Assembly: GCF_003253735.1 (NCBI RefSeq)
Contig: NZ_QKYW01000013.1
Location: forward strand, 28,286 to 92,285
Origin: Pseudomonas sp. URMO17WK12:I2
Lineage (GTDB): Bacteria; Pseudomonadota; Gammaproteobacteria; Pseudomonadales; Pseudomonadaceae
DNA: 64,000 nt
Direction of reading: 5' to 3'
Under the pieces are notes generated by a model. That model saw nothing but the letters and a program-made list of their open reading frames with translations, had not been told where the DNA came from and searched no databases. Positions 1 to 8,811 of this stretch are shown piece by piece. The stretch's first letter is position 1. Each line of letters starts with the position of its first letter. Made by a program: the position numbers and the translations under genes.

Positions 1-1306
1 TTTTCACCACGCAGCCGTCGAGGGCGATGTTGCCGTACAGCACGGCCAGGCCGCCTTCTTGCGAATAGGCATGCTCGACACTGCGGATGCAGCCGTTTTC
101 ACGGTCGTCGTCCAGGGTGTCCCAGCGGGTCGACTGGCTGAACGCGGTCTGGGTGGGGATGCCCGCCGGGCCGGCCTTGAAGAAGTGATGCACGGCTTCG
201 TCGTCGGTCTGGGTGATGTCCCACTTGGCGATGGCTTCCTCCATGCTGCGGCTGTGCACGGTCGGCAGGTCGGTGTGCAGCAGGCCGCCACGGGCCAGCG
301 AGCCGAGGATGCTGAATATGCCGCCGGCGCGGTGCACGTCTTCCATGTGGTATTTCTGGATGTTCGGCGCGACCTTGCACAGCTGCGGCACATTACGGGA
401 AAGGCGGTCGATGTCGCGCAGGTCGAAATCGATCTCGGCCTCCTGAGCAGCGGCCAGCAGGTGCAGGATGGTGTTGGTCGAGCCACCCATGGCGATGTCC
501 AGGGTCATGGCATTCTCGAACGCCTTGAAGTTGGCGATGTTGCGCGGCAGCACCGAGTCATCGTTGCCCTGGTAGTAACGTTTGCACAGCTCCACGATGG
601 TGCGGCCGGCCTGCAGGAACAGCTGCTCGCGGTCGCTGTGGGTAGCCAGCGTGGAACCGTTGCCCGGCAGGGCCAGGCCCAGGGCTTCGACCAGGCAGTT
701 CATCGAGTTGGCGGTGAACATGCCGGAGCACGAGCCGCAAGTCGGGCAGGCGCTGCGCTCGTACTCGGCGACCTTTTCGTCCGAGGCGGTCGAGTCGGCG
801 GCAATCACCATGGCATCGACCAGGTCCAGGCCGTGGCTGGCCAGCTTGGTCTTGCCGGCTTCCATCGGCCCGCCGGAGACGAAGATCACCGGCACGTTCA
901 GGCGCAGGGCGGCCATCAGCATGCCGGGGGTGATCTTGTCGCAGTTGGAGATGCACACGATGGCGTCGGCGCAGTGGGCGTTGACCATGTATTCCACGGA
1001 GTCGGCGATGATCTCGCGGCTCGGCAGCGAATAGAGCATGCCGTCGTGGCCCATGGCGATGCCGTCGTCGACGGCGATGGTGTTGAATTCCTTGGCCACG
1101 CCACCGGCTTTCTCGATCTCGCGGGCGACCAGCTGGCCCAGGTCCTTGAGGTGCACGTGGCCCGGCACGAACTGGGTGAAGGAGTTGGCGATGGCGATGA
1201 TCGGTTTCTTGAAGTCTTCGTCCTTCATCCCGGTGGCGCGCCACAGGGCACGGGCGCCGGCCATGTTGCGGCCGTGGGTGGAGGTCTTCGAGCGGTAATC
1301 AGGCAT
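1..1306 (-). CDS. ilvD: Dihydroxy-acid dehydratase, C-terminus cut by window edge
   Basis: Encodes the first ~435 of about 610 residues of dihydroxy-acid dehydratase, the cytoplasmic iron-sulfur enzyme that dehydrates dihydroxy acids to 2-keto acids in isoleucine and valine synthesis. The protein begins MPDYRSKTSTHGRNMAGARA and shows the cysteine motifs ISNCDKITPGM and ACPTCGSCSGMF, which bind the cluster in this family. The reading frame is open to base 1, so the stop lies outside the window. The ATG at 1306 is chosen because it gives the conserved IlvD N-terminus. Upstream lies a 227-base gap and then the end of cheB on the same strand. Confidence 0.97.
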   Translation of the reverse strand, partial: MPDYRSKTSTHGRNMAGARALWRATGMKDEDFKKPIIAIANSFTQFVPGHVHLKDLGQLVAREIEKAGGVAKEFNTIAVDDGIAMGHDGMLYSLPSREIIADSVEYMVNAHCADAIVCISNCDKITPGMLMAALRLNVPVIFVSGGPMEAGKTKLASHGLDLVDAMVIAADSTASDEKVAEYERSACPTCGSCSGMFTANSMNCLVEALGLALPGNGSTLATHSDREQLFLQAGRTIVELCKRYYQGNDDSVLPRNIANFKAFENAMTLDIAMGGSTNTILHLLAAAQEAEIDFDLRDIDRLSRNVPQLCKVAPNIQKYHMEDVHRAGGIFSILGSLARGGLLHTDLPTVHSRSMEEAIAKWDITQTDDEAVHHFFKAGPAGIPTQTAFSQSTRWDTLDDDRENGCIRSVEHAYSQEGGLAVLYGNIALDGCVVK

Positions 1307-1502
1307 GACGGATTCCTGCGGCTAATCAGGTAGGCATTGATAGGTGGGTGAGCGGATCAGCGGCAGATGACCGCGAAGCAAGGTGGCATGGCGCACGACG
1401 GGATCTCCGTCTGCCTGCCCGGGCTCACAGGCCCGCCGAAGGGTGGCTGGCGGGAAATACCCTGATTCTACGCCGCACCGGGCGAGGGAGGAAAGGCTGG
1501 TG

Positions 1503-1527
1503 GCAGCCGGCCGTCCCTGCCGGCTGC
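1503..1527 (-). terminator. Hairpin at the 3' end of the che operon
   Basis: A perfect 9-bp stem (GCAGCCGGC / GCCGGCTGC) with a 7-base loop lies just past the cheB stop on the minus strand. The following bases are pyrimidine-rich but there is no long U tract, so its strength as an intrinsic terminator is uncertain. It would separate the che operon from ilvD. Confidence 0.5.
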
Positions 1528-1533
1528 ACGGCG

Positions 1534-2595
1534 CTAGCCGCGCAGGATGGCTGCCGGAATGTGCTCCAGGGGGATTTCCCGGCTCACCGCGCCGAGCTTC
1601 ATGGCCTCCTTGGGCATGCCGTAGACCACGCAGCTGGCCTCGTCCTGGCCGAAGGTCAGGGCACCGGCATCAAACATTTCGCGCAGGCCGCGGGCGCCGT
1701 CGTCACCCATGCCGGTCATGATGATGCCGGTGGCGTTGGCACCGGCGGCGCGGGCGGTGGAGCGAAACAGCACGTCTACCGAGGGCCGGTGGCGGCTGAC
1801 CGGCGGGCCGTCGACCACGTCGACCACGTACTGGGCACCGCTGCGCTTGAGCAGCAGGTGGCGGCCGCCCGGAGCGATCAGCGCGCGACCGGGCACCACA
1901 CGGTCGCCATGGCGTGCCTCCAGTACCTCCAGCTCGCACAGCCCGTTGAGACGTTCGGCGAAGGCGGCGGTGAAACGCTCGGGCATGTGCTGGACGATCA
2001 CCAGTGCCGGGCACACCCGCGGCAGGCGGGTGAGGATGTACTCCAGGGCCTGGGTGCCGCCGGTGGAGGTACCGATGGCGACGATGCGCTCGGTGGTGCG
2101 TGCCATGGCGCCGCTGGCCGGTGGCAGGATGGCGTCGGCGCTGAGCTTGGCCTGGGGTGCGGCAGGTGCCGGCTTGCTGCCCAGACGGCCAACATTGGCG
2201 CGCGCAGCGGCCTTTACGGCGTTGACCAGGTCATCGCTGGCATCGACCAGGAACTTGCTGAGGCTGGCCTGGGGCTTGGTGACGATGCTCACCGCGCCGG
2301 CCGCCAGGGCCTGCATGGTGGTGGTGGCGCCCTTTTCGGTCAGTGTCGAGCAGATCACCACGGGGGTCGGTCGCTCGGCCATCAGTTTGCGCAGGAAGGT
2401 GATGCCGTCCATGCGCGGCATCTCGACGTCGAGCACGATCACGTCGGGCCATTGGCGTTGCATCTTGTCGAGGGCGAACAACGGGTCGGCGGCGGTGCCG
2501 ATCACGTCGATCGCCGGGTCGGCCGCCAGCACCTGGGAGAGCACCTGACGCACCACAGCCGAGTCGTCGACGATCATGACTTTTATGCTTTTCAT
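1534..2595 (-). CDS. cheB: Chemotaxis protein-glutamate methylesterase CheB
   Basis: 353 aa. Removes methyl groups from receptor glutamates (and deamidates glutamines) to adapt the chemosensory array. It has an N-terminal receiver domain (VMIVDDSA, phosphoacceptor D56 in VIVLDVEMPRMDG), a linker rich in Ala and Pro (about 130-165), and a C-terminal methylesterase domain. The catalytic triad is visible as Ser in GTSTGG (about 177), His in VIVQHMPE (about 203) and Asp in GMGDDGA (about 298). It is the last gene of the che operon and its ATG overlaps the cheD stop by 4 bases. CheA of the same operon is the expected kinase. Full length for the family. Confidence 0.96.
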   Translation of the reverse strand: MKSIKVMIVDDSAVVRQVLSQVLAADPAIDVIGTAADPLFALDKMQRQWPDVIVLDVEMPRMDGITFLRKLMAERPTPVVICSTLTEKGATTTMQALAAGAVSIVTKPQASLSKFLVDASDDLVNAVKAAARANVGRLGSKPAPAAPQAKLSADAILPPASGAMARTTERIVAIGTSTGGTQALEYILTRLPRVCPALVIVQHMPERFTAAFAERLNGLCELEVLEARHGDRVVPGRALIAPGGRHLLLKRSGAQYVVDVVDGPPVSRHRPSVDVLFRSTARAAGANATGIIMTGMGDDGARGLREMFDAGALTFGQDEASCVVYGMPKEAMKLGAVSREIPLEHIPAAILRG

Positions 2596-3110
2596 TGCGA
2601 ATGCTGTCCAGCGCGGAGCCCGGAGGCGTTGGGGGGCAGGCTTTGCTTCAGGGCGATCTGGCCGCTCCAGATATCAAAGATCAGATTGCGGTGGCGGGTG
2701 CCGCCGACATCCTCGCCGTAACAGCCGAGGTTGCGCTCGGCAAGCAGGCGGCGGGCCATGGCGACGTTATGCTGGCCCACATGCTGGCGCCGGGAATGGG
2801 CCAGCTCGGGAAACATCTGCCCGCCGCCGAACAGGCGTGCCTGGTACTCGGCCAGCGCTGTGCCGCTCTGGCTGATCGCGTCGCACAGCAGGCTCATGAC
2901 TTCATCGCCGTAGCGCCCGTCTCGCTGGGCGCCGGGCCGCCCACGGGTGGGCAGGATGAAATGGCACATACCGCCCAGGCGTGCCCGGGGGTGCCAGAGC
3001 ACGATCGACACGCAGGAGCCGAGCAGGGTGCGCACGCGGGTGTACGGCCCGCCGAAGTGGTAGCCGCCGGGTTGCAGATAGACCTCGGTAATGGCAGGAC
3101 GTTTAGGCAT
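2592..3110 (-). CDS. cheD: Chemoreceptor glutamine deamidase CheD
   Basis: 172 aa. Deamidates specific glutamines on chemoreceptors, making them available for CheR methylation. The nucleophilic cysteine is seen in LLGSCVSIVLWH and the partner histidine in GGMCHF, both hallmarks of CheD. The ATG overlaps the cheR stop by 8 bases and the stop overlaps the cheB start, so cheR-cheD-cheB are probably translationally coupled. The C-terminus after about residue 150 is a short Ser/Gln-rich tail. Confidence 0.94.
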   Translation of the reverse strand: MPKRPAITEVYLQPGGYHFGGPYTRVRTLLGSCVSIVLWHPRARLGGMCHFILPTRGRPGAQRDGRYGDEVMSLLCDAISQSGTALAEYQARLFGGGQMFPELAHSRRQHVGQHNVAMARRLLAERNLGCYGEDVGGTRHRNLIFDIWSGQIALKQSLPPNASGLRAGQHSQ

Positions 3111-3924
3111 CGGGCTTTTGGTAGATCGAGGGTTTTATGACCTTGAGGGTATCGTTGACACCGTTGAGGCTTTCCGAGTGGCTGATGATGAAATGGCCAC
3201 CCGGACGCAGGTGATTGAGCAGCCGTGCGACGACCTGGCGCTTGGTGTCGGCGTCGAAGTAGATCATCACGTTGCGCAGGAAGATCACGTCGAACAGCCC
3301 TATATCCGGCAGCGCGTTGTTGAGGTTGATCTGGGCGAAGCGCACCCGCTGGCGCAGGGCCGGGGCGATCATCATCCGCCCCTGGTTGTCGTCGACGCCG
3401 CGCAGGCAGTGCTTGACCAGCAGATGACGGGGGATGTTCTGGCCGTCCTCGAGGTCGTACACGCCGTTGCGCGCCTGGGTGAGGATGCGCTGGCTGATGT
3501 CCGAGGCGAGGATTTCCCAAGGGCGCTCACCCAGGCGTTCGGCCAGCAGCAGGGCCAGGGTGTAGGGCTCCTCGCCGCTTGAGCAGGCGCCGCTCCAGAT
3601 GCGCAGCGGACGACCGCTGGGGATCGCGCCGGGCTTCTGTAGCAGCTCGCGCAAGAAGTCGAAGTGCTTGGGTTCGCGGAAGAAGTAGGTTTCGTTGGTG
3701 GTGAGCAGGTCCACGCAGGTCTGCAGCTCCGCCTTGTCCTTGCCTATCAGCCGGAAGTATTCGCCATAGGTGGCCATGGCCAGTGAGCGTAGGCGCTTGT
3801 TGAGGCGGCCAGCCACCAGGGTCTTCTTGGTATCGGACAGGTGAATGCCGGCGATAGTGTGGATCAGCTGGCGAAACTGGCTGAACTCGGTATCCGAGAG
3901 CGTGGCTTGGTTCGAGGTGGGCAT
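3103..3924 (-). CDS. cheR: Chemotaxis protein methyltransferase CheR
   Basis: 273 aa. Transfers methyl groups from S-adenosylmethionine to receptor glutamates. It has an N-terminal helical CheR domain (about 1-85, with TNETYFFREPKHF at its junction) and a C-terminal SAM-binding methyltransferase domain containing RIWSGACSSGEEPYTLA (motif I) and FDVIFLRNVMIYFD. The length is typical. The ATG follows the cheW stop by one base. The receptor in this operon carries a candidate C-terminal CheR-docking pentapeptide, which fits a dedicated receptor-CheR pair. Confidence 0.96.
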   Translation of the reverse strand: MPTSNQATLSDTEFSQFRQLIHTIAGIHLSDTKKTLVAGRLNKRLRSLAMATYGEYFRLIGKDKAELQTCVDLLTTNETYFFREPKHFDFLRELLQKPGAIPSGRPLRIWSGACSSGEEPYTLALLLAERLGERPWEILASDISQRILTQARNGVYDLEDGQNIPRHLLVKHCLRGVDDNQGRMMIAPALRQRVRFAQINLNNALPDIGLFDVIFLRNVMIYFDADTKRQVVARLLNHLRPGGHFIISHSESLNGVNDTLKVIKPSIYQKPDA

Positions 3925-3925
3925 G

Positions 3926-4441
3926 TCAGTGATTAGCCCCCTGTTGCTGGGCCTGGTTCAGTGCCACGTATTCCTCGGCCGAGATCACCCGACCGATATC
4001 GAGCATCACCACCAGGCGATCATCCAGCTTGCCCATGCCACGAATGAAGTCGGCGCGAATGCTGCCGCCGAAGGCGGGGGTCGGTTCGATGTGTTCGGCG
4101 CCCAGCTCACGCACTTCGTTGACCGCATCGACCACGATGCCGATGACCTGGGTGTGTTCCGGCCCGGCGATCTCGAGAATCACGATACAGGTGCGCGGGC
4201 CGATGGTGGTGGCTTGCCCGCCAAAACGCTGGCCGAGATCCACCACCGGTACCACGGCACCGCGCAGGTTGATCACCCCGAGAATGCTCGGCGGCATCAT
4301 CGGCACCGTGGTCAGCCGGCCGTATTCGATGATTTCGCGCACGGCGCGGATCTCCACCGCGAACAGCTCATGGGCCAGGGTGAAGGTCAGGTACTGGCCC
4401 GAATCCGCCGTGGCGTTGTCGAGCAGCCGTGGTTCACTCAT
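3926..4441 (-). CDS. cheW: CheW coupling protein, copy 1 (downstream of receptor)
   Basis: 171 aa, a single CheW domain that links receptors to the CheA kinase. Diagnostic stretches are QYLTFTLAHELFAVEI, VREIIEY and GVINLRGAVVPVVDL. The ribosome site AGGAG lies at the end of the upstream receptor gene, whose stop is 3 bases before this ATG. It is clearly a paralogue of the second CheW at 6144-6641. The two flank the receptor gene, so this operon carries two couplers for one CheA. Confidence 0.95.
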   Translation of the reverse strand: MSEPRLLDNATADSGQYLTFTLAHELFAVEIRAVREIIEYGRLTTVPMMPPSILGVINLRGAVVPVVDLGQRFGGQATTIGPRTCIVILEIAGPEHTQVIGIVVDAVNEVRELGAEHIEPTPAFGGSIRADFIRGMGKLDDRLVVMLDIGRVISAEEYVALNQAQQQGANH

Positions 4442-4444
4442 GGG

Positions 4445-6094
4445 CTACTCCTGGAAGCGCACGTAGCCGGCCGGCAGGCCGCCGTTATGGCCGTCGTCGT
4501 CACGGGGCTGGCGTGTCGGGCCGTTGCCGCGCGGGGGCTGCGGGCGATTGCGTGGCGGGTTGGCGACGGTGATGCGCTCGCCCGCGCCGGTGAGCCGGAA
4601 GAAGTCCATCAGTTGTTGCAGCTGCTCGGCCTGGCCGCTCATTTCCTCGGCGGTGGCCGCCAGCTCCTCGGAAGCCGAGGCGTTCTGCTGGGTCAGCTCG
4701 CTGAGCTGGTTCATTGCCGTGCTGATCTGGCCGACGCCACTACTCTGCTCGTCGGAGGCGGCAGCGATTTCCTGTACCAGGTCAGACGTCTTGGCGATGG
4801 ACGGCACGATCTCGTCGAGCAGGGTGCCGGCGCGTTCGGCCAGGGCCACGCTGCTCTTGGCCACTTCGCCGATTTCCTGGGCGGCCACCTGGCTGCGTTC
4901 GGCCAGCTTGCGCACTTCGGCAGCTACCACGGCAAAGCCCTTGCCGTGCTCGCCGGCACGGGCCGCTTCGATGGCGGCGTTGAGGGCCAGCAGGTTGGTC
5001 TGGTAGGCGATGTCGTCGACGATGCCGATCTTGTCGGCGATGGTCTTCATGGCGCGCACGGTGTCCTTCACCGCCTGGCCGCCTTCACCGGCTTCGTTGG
5101 CGGCCTTGCTGGCCATGCCATCGGTGACTCTGGCGTTCTCGGTGTTCTGGGCGATGGAGGCCGACATCTGTTCCATCGAGGCGCTGGTTTCCTCGACCGA
5201 GGCGGCCTGCTCGGAGGCGGCCTGGCTCATGCTCTGGGCGGTGGAGGAAATTTCCTCGGAGGCGCTGGACAACGAGTCGGCGGAGCTGCGCACTTCGGCG
5301 ATGATTTGCGCGAGTTTGCCGCTCATGTTGCTCATGGCGTTGAGCAACTGGCCGGTTTCGTCGCGGGCGTTGGTGTCCAGGTTGACGCGCAGGTCACCTT
5401 CGGCCAGCAGGTTCGCCGCGTCGACGGCGCGACCCAGGGGGCGGGTGATGCTGCGGCTGATCAGGAAGCCGAGAAGGATGCCAAACAGCACACCGCCGAT
5501 GATCACGGCGATCATGATGGTGCGACTGGAACTGTACAGCTCGGTGGTCTGGTCGTTGGCGGTGCTCGCGTTGGCTTCCTTGATCTTCGAAAGCTCGGCG
5601 AAGATTTCCCCGATCTTGTCGCCATGGGCGCGGGTTTCGGTCAGCTGGCGCTGCAGTTCCGGATCCGCGGCATACAGGTCCTGGGTCGCCGCGGTTCGCA
5701 GCGTCTGCGTCAGGCTGTCCTGGTAGTCCTTCCATACCGCATCGGACTCGCGGAACAGCTCCATGGCGCGATCGCTGGAAAACAGCTTGCGGGCTTCGTC
5801 GATGAGGGTGCGCGCGGTTTCGCTGTATTGGCTGATTTCGTTGCGAATGCGCTCACGGTCCTGCTGGGTGGTCGCCAGCAGGTAGTTGGCGCGGGCTCGG
5901 CCGATGTAGATCAGGTTGAGGTTGGCGTCCTTGATCTTGGAGAGCCCGATCAGCTCCCGGGCATACATCTTGTCCGCGAGGTCGTTCATGGTCGAGGTGT
6001 TGGACAGACCGACCAGGCCGACCACGGCACTGATGCCGGCTACCAGGATGAAGGCGACGATGAGCCGGGTACCGATCTTGAAGTTGTTGAGCAT
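4445..6094 (-). CDS. Transmembrane methyl-accepting chemotaxis protein
   Basis: 549 aa chemoreceptor. The order is TM1 (about 10-30), a helical ligand-binding region of four-helix-bundle type (about 31-190), TM2 (about 191-210), a HAMP domain (RSITRPLGRAVDAANLLAEG) and a long cytoplasmic signalling hairpin whose tip is AYQTNLLALNAAIEAARAG. After the signalling domain comes a Pro/Arg/Gly-rich linker (about 505-540) and the end GYVRFQE. GYVRF fits the loose CheR-tethering pattern x-aromatic-x-x-aromatic. An AAGGAT ribosome site precedes the ATG. The ligand cannot be told from sequence. Confidence 0.95.
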   Translation of the reverse strand: MLNNFKIGTRLIVAFILVAGISAVVGLVGLSNTSTMNDLADKMYARELIGLSKIKDANLNLIYIGRARANYLLATTQQDRERIRNEISQYSETARTLIDEARKLFSSDRAMELFRESDAVWKDYQDSLTQTLRTAATQDLYAADPELQRQLTETRAHGDKIGEIFAELSKIKEANASTANDQTTELYSSSRTIMIAVIIGGVLFGILLGFLISRSITRPLGRAVDAANLLAEGDLRVNLDTNARDETGQLLNAMSNMSGKLAQIIAEVRSSADSLSSASEEISSTAQSMSQAASEQAASVEETSASMEQMSASIAQNTENARVTDGMASKAANEAGEGGQAVKDTVRAMKTIADKIGIVDDIAYQTNLLALNAAIEAARAGEHGKGFAVVAAEVRKLAERSQVAAQEIGEVAKSSVALAERAGTLLDEIVPSIAKTSDLVQEIAAASDEQSSGVGQISTAMNQLSELTQQNASASEELAATAEEMSGQAEQLQQLMDFFRLTGAGERITVANPPRNRPQPPRGNGPTRQPRDDDGHNGGLPAGYVRFQE

Positions 6095-6143
6095 GGTGCA
6101 AATCCTTTCGAGTGGAGGTCGCTATGGGGGCAAGCCCGTCGGC

Positions 6144-6641
6144 TCAGTCGCTTTCTGTGTTCGTCGGGCTGCCGAGTGCTTCTAGATCGAGTACCTGGGC
6201 GAGTGCCAGCAAGGTGACGAAGCGCTCCTCCAGACGCACGACACCGGTGATGAATTCGCTACGTAAATGGCTACCGAACGAGGGCGCCGGCTGAATATCG
6301 GCGGGGTGGATTTCGCGCACCGCGTTGACGGTATCCACCAGCACGCCGATGGCCTGGGGGCGCTCATCATCCGGCATGTCGAGGATCACGATGCAGGTGC
6401 GCTTGCCCAGCGGCGTCAGCTGGCCGTTGAAGCGCGCCTGCAGGTCGATCACCGGCACCACCGAGCCGCGCAGATTGGTCGCACCCCTAACTGCCGCGGG
6501 CATGCGGGGAACCGGGGTGAACCGCGTGCACTCGAGAATTTCCCGCACATGCAGGGTGTCGACGGCGTAATGCTCATCGCCCAGCACGAAGGTGAGGTAC
6601 TGCTGCGCCGGCTCGGGAGAGGCAGTGACCAGCGTGCTCAT
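6144..6641 (-). CDS. cheW: CheW coupling protein, copy 2 (upstream of receptor)
   Basis: 165 aa single CheW domain (QYLTFVLGDEHYAVDT, GATNLRGSVVPVIDL, GKRTCIVILDM). The ATG overlaps the cheA stop by 4 bases, suggesting coupled translation of kinase and coupler. It differs from the other CheW of the operon at many positions, so the two may occupy different places in the array or have different partners. It lies 49 bases upstream of the receptor gene. Confidence 0.95.
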   Translation of the reverse strand: MSTLVTASPEPAQQYLTFVLGDEHYAVDTLHVREILECTRFTPVPRMPAAVRGATNLRGSVVPVIDLQARFNGQLTPLGKRTCIVILDMPDDERPQAIGVLVDTVNAVREIHPADIQPAPSFGSHLRSEFITGVVRLEERFVTLLALAQVLDLEALGSPTNTESD

Positions 6642-8806
6642 GCTTCAAGCCTCTCGGTGCGTGTTTCAGGGGCGCTGGTCAGCTGAGTGAGCAGGCTGGG
6701 AATGTCGAGAATCAGGGCCACGTTGCCGTCCCCCAGAATGGTGAAACCGCCGAGTCCCTGACAGCGCTCGAATACCTTGCCCAAGGGCTTGATCACCGTC
6801 TGGAATTCGCCTGCCAGGTGGTCGACCACCAGGCCGGCGCGCAGCCCGGCCTGGCGTACCACCACAACGCTTTCGCGGCGCGGCGGCTGGCTTTGCTCCT
6901 TGAACAGGTCGCGCAGCCGCACGATGGGCAGCATCCGGCCACGCAGTTCCAGGTGGCCGCGGTTGAACGTGGTGTTGGCGGGCAGCTCGATGCATTCCTC
7001 GACCATCTGCAGGGGGATCACGTAGCCGGCCTGGCCCACGCTGACCAGGAAACCGTCGATGATCGCCAGGGTCAGGGGCAGGCGAATGCGGATACGCGTA
7101 CCCTGGCCCAGGGTGCTGTCCAGTTCGATGGTGCCGCGCAGGGCGGCGATGTTGCGCTTGACCACATCCATGCCAACGCCACGCCCGGACAGGTTGCTGA
7201 CCTGCTCGGCGGTGGAGAACCCGGGCTCGAAGATCAGCGCGAAGATTTCCTTTTCGCTCGGCGTCTGCCCTTCGCTTACCAGGCCGCGCTCGCGGGCCTT
7301 GGCGAGAATCCGCTGGGCGTCCAGACCGCCGCCGTCGTCACTGACTTCCAGCACGATGCTGCCAGCGTCGTGGTAGGCATTGAGGGATACCTTGCCCTGG
7401 GCGGGTTTGCCGCGGGCCAGGCGGGTTTCCACCGACTCGATGCCATGATCCATGGCGTTGCGCACCAGGTGGGTGAGCGGGTCGGTGATGCGCTCGACCA
7501 CGGTTTTATCCAGCTCGGTTTCGCCGCCACTGATGGACAGGGCGATATCCTTGCCAATTTCACCGGCTACATCGCGCACCACCCGCTGGAAGCGGTTGAA
7601 GGTGCTGCCGACCTGCACCATGCGCAGCGGCAATGCCGAATCGCGGACTTCTTCGACCAGCCGGGAGAGCAGCTCGGTGGCTTCGGACATTTCCGGGTGC
7701 CCGCACTTCTGGGCGGTCATCCGGGCGCCGGCACCGGCGATGATCAGCTCACCAACCAGGTCTATCAGACGATCCAGCTTGCCGGCGTCGACGCGAATCA
7801 GGCTGTTCTCGTTACTGCGGTTTTCCTTGATCTGTTGCTGCTTCTGCAGGGCGGCGGCGATCACCGGTGCCTGCACCAGGCTTTCCTCGACCAGCACCCG
7901 GCCGATCGGCCGCGGCTCGTCGCGCTGCTGGCCTTGCACCTGGGTGTGCAGCACCTCCTGCAGTTCGTTGGCCGTCAGCGTGCCGCAGCGCATGAGGATT
8001 TCGCCCAGGCGCATGTCTTCTTCCGGCAGCGCGCGGATCAGCTCCAGGTATTCGTCGGATTTGCTGTTGGGCGGCAGGATGCGGATCAGGCTGTCTTCGC
8101 GCACGAACTCGAAGGCCCCCTCGATGGTGCCCTTGTCGGCATCGCTGGCGAAGGCAACCTCGAACCCCAGGTAGCAGGTTTCCGGATCCATTTCGGCGGC
8201 GCTCGGAATGCGATCGAGCAGCGGCACGATGCTGATGATGTGCCCGAAGGTATTCAGGTAGCGGAACAGACCGAGCGGGTCCATGCCGTTGCGCAGGGTA
8301 TCCGGGCCGAAACGCAGCGACAGGTGCCAGTGGTCGGCGCCGACGCCGTTCCCATGGGCGCGCTCGACGCACGGACTTGCCGCGGGTACCGGCTCGCTGC
8401 GCGGCGCAGGCTCCAGGTACTCGGAAAGCCGTTCAGCGAGCTGCTGATGGGCGAGCTGCGTATCGGCTTCGAGGTCGTGCAGGTCGGCACCGCTGTCGAC
8501 CAGCGCCACCAGCCGGCCCAGGTGGTCGCCGACCTGGAGAAAGAGCGCGGTCATGTCCTTGTCGAAGCGCAGCTCGCCGTTGCGCACCCGATCCATCACA
8601 CTTTCGGCGATATGGGTGAAGGCGACGATCACGTCGAGGCCGAACAGCCCGGCCGAACCCTTGATGGTATGGGCGGCACGGAAGATGGCGTTGATCGTGT
8701 CGGCGTCGTCCGGGTCGTGCTCCAGTTGCAGCAGGGCCTCTTCCATCTGTTGCAGCAGTTCCTGGCTTTCGGCGATGAACACCTGCAGCACTTCGTCCAT
8801 GTTCAT
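6638..8806 (-). CDS. cheA: Chemotaxis histidine kinase CheA
   Basis: 722 aa. Receptor-controlled kinase that phosphorylates CheY and CheB. Domains in order: an Hpt domain with phosphorylatable H46 in AAHTIKGSAG; a middle region (about 150-330) that includes an approximately 100-residue segment (HWHLSLRFGPDTLRNGMDP) typical of longer CheA proteins; dimerisation helices (RLIDLVGELIIAGAG); an HATPase with LVRNAMDHGIE, EVSDDGGGLD and GRGVGMDVV; and a C-terminal CheW-like domain. Starts MNMDEV; a second in-frame ATG two codons later is possible. It lies 5 bases after the STAS gene. Confidence 0.96.
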   Translation of the reverse strand: MNMDEVLQVFIAESQELLQQMEEALLQLEHDPDDADTINAIFRAAHTIKGSAGLFGLDVIVAFTHIAESVMDRVRNGELRFDKDMTALFLQVGDHLGRLVALVDSGADLHDLEADTQLAHQQLAERLSEYLEPAPRSEPVPAASPCVERAHGNGVGADHWHLSLRFGPDTLRNGMDPLGLFRYLNTFGHIISIVPLLDRIPSAAEMDPETCYLGFEVAFASDADKGTIEGAFEFVREDSLIRILPPNSKSDEYLELIRALPEEDMRLGEILMRCGTLTANELQEVLHTQVQGQQRDEPRPIGRVLVEESLVQAPVIAAALQKQQQIKENRSNENSLIRVDAGKLDRLIDLVGELIIAGAGARMTAQKCGHPEMSEATELLSRLVEEVRDSALPLRMVQVGSTFNRFQRVVRDVAGEIGKDIALSISGGETELDKTVVERITDPLTHLVRNAMDHGIESVETRLARGKPAQGKVSLNAYHDAGSIVLEVSDDGGGLDAQRILAKARERGLVSEGQTPSEKEIFALIFEPGFSTAEQVSNLSGRGVGMDVVKRNIAALRGTIELDSTLGQGTRIRIRLPLTLAIIDGFLVSVGQAGYVIPLQMVEECIELPANTTFNRGHLELRGRMLPIVRLRDLFKEQSQPPRRESVVVVRQAGLRAGLVVDHLAGEFQTVIKPLGKVFERCQGLGGFTILGDGNVALILDIPSLLTQLTSAPETRTERLEA

Positions 8807-8811
8807 GGTGA

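Noticed and set aside
59..1333. Long plus-strand open frame opposite ilvD
   Set aside because: It is the antisense shadow of ilvD: His/Val/Gly/Ala-rich with no domain, while the minus strand encodes a clear enzyme.
3845..6217. 790-codon plus-strand frame opposite cheR, cheW and the receptor
   Set aside because: Low-complexity shadow typical of high-GC genes; it crosses several real minus-strand genes with conserved motifs.
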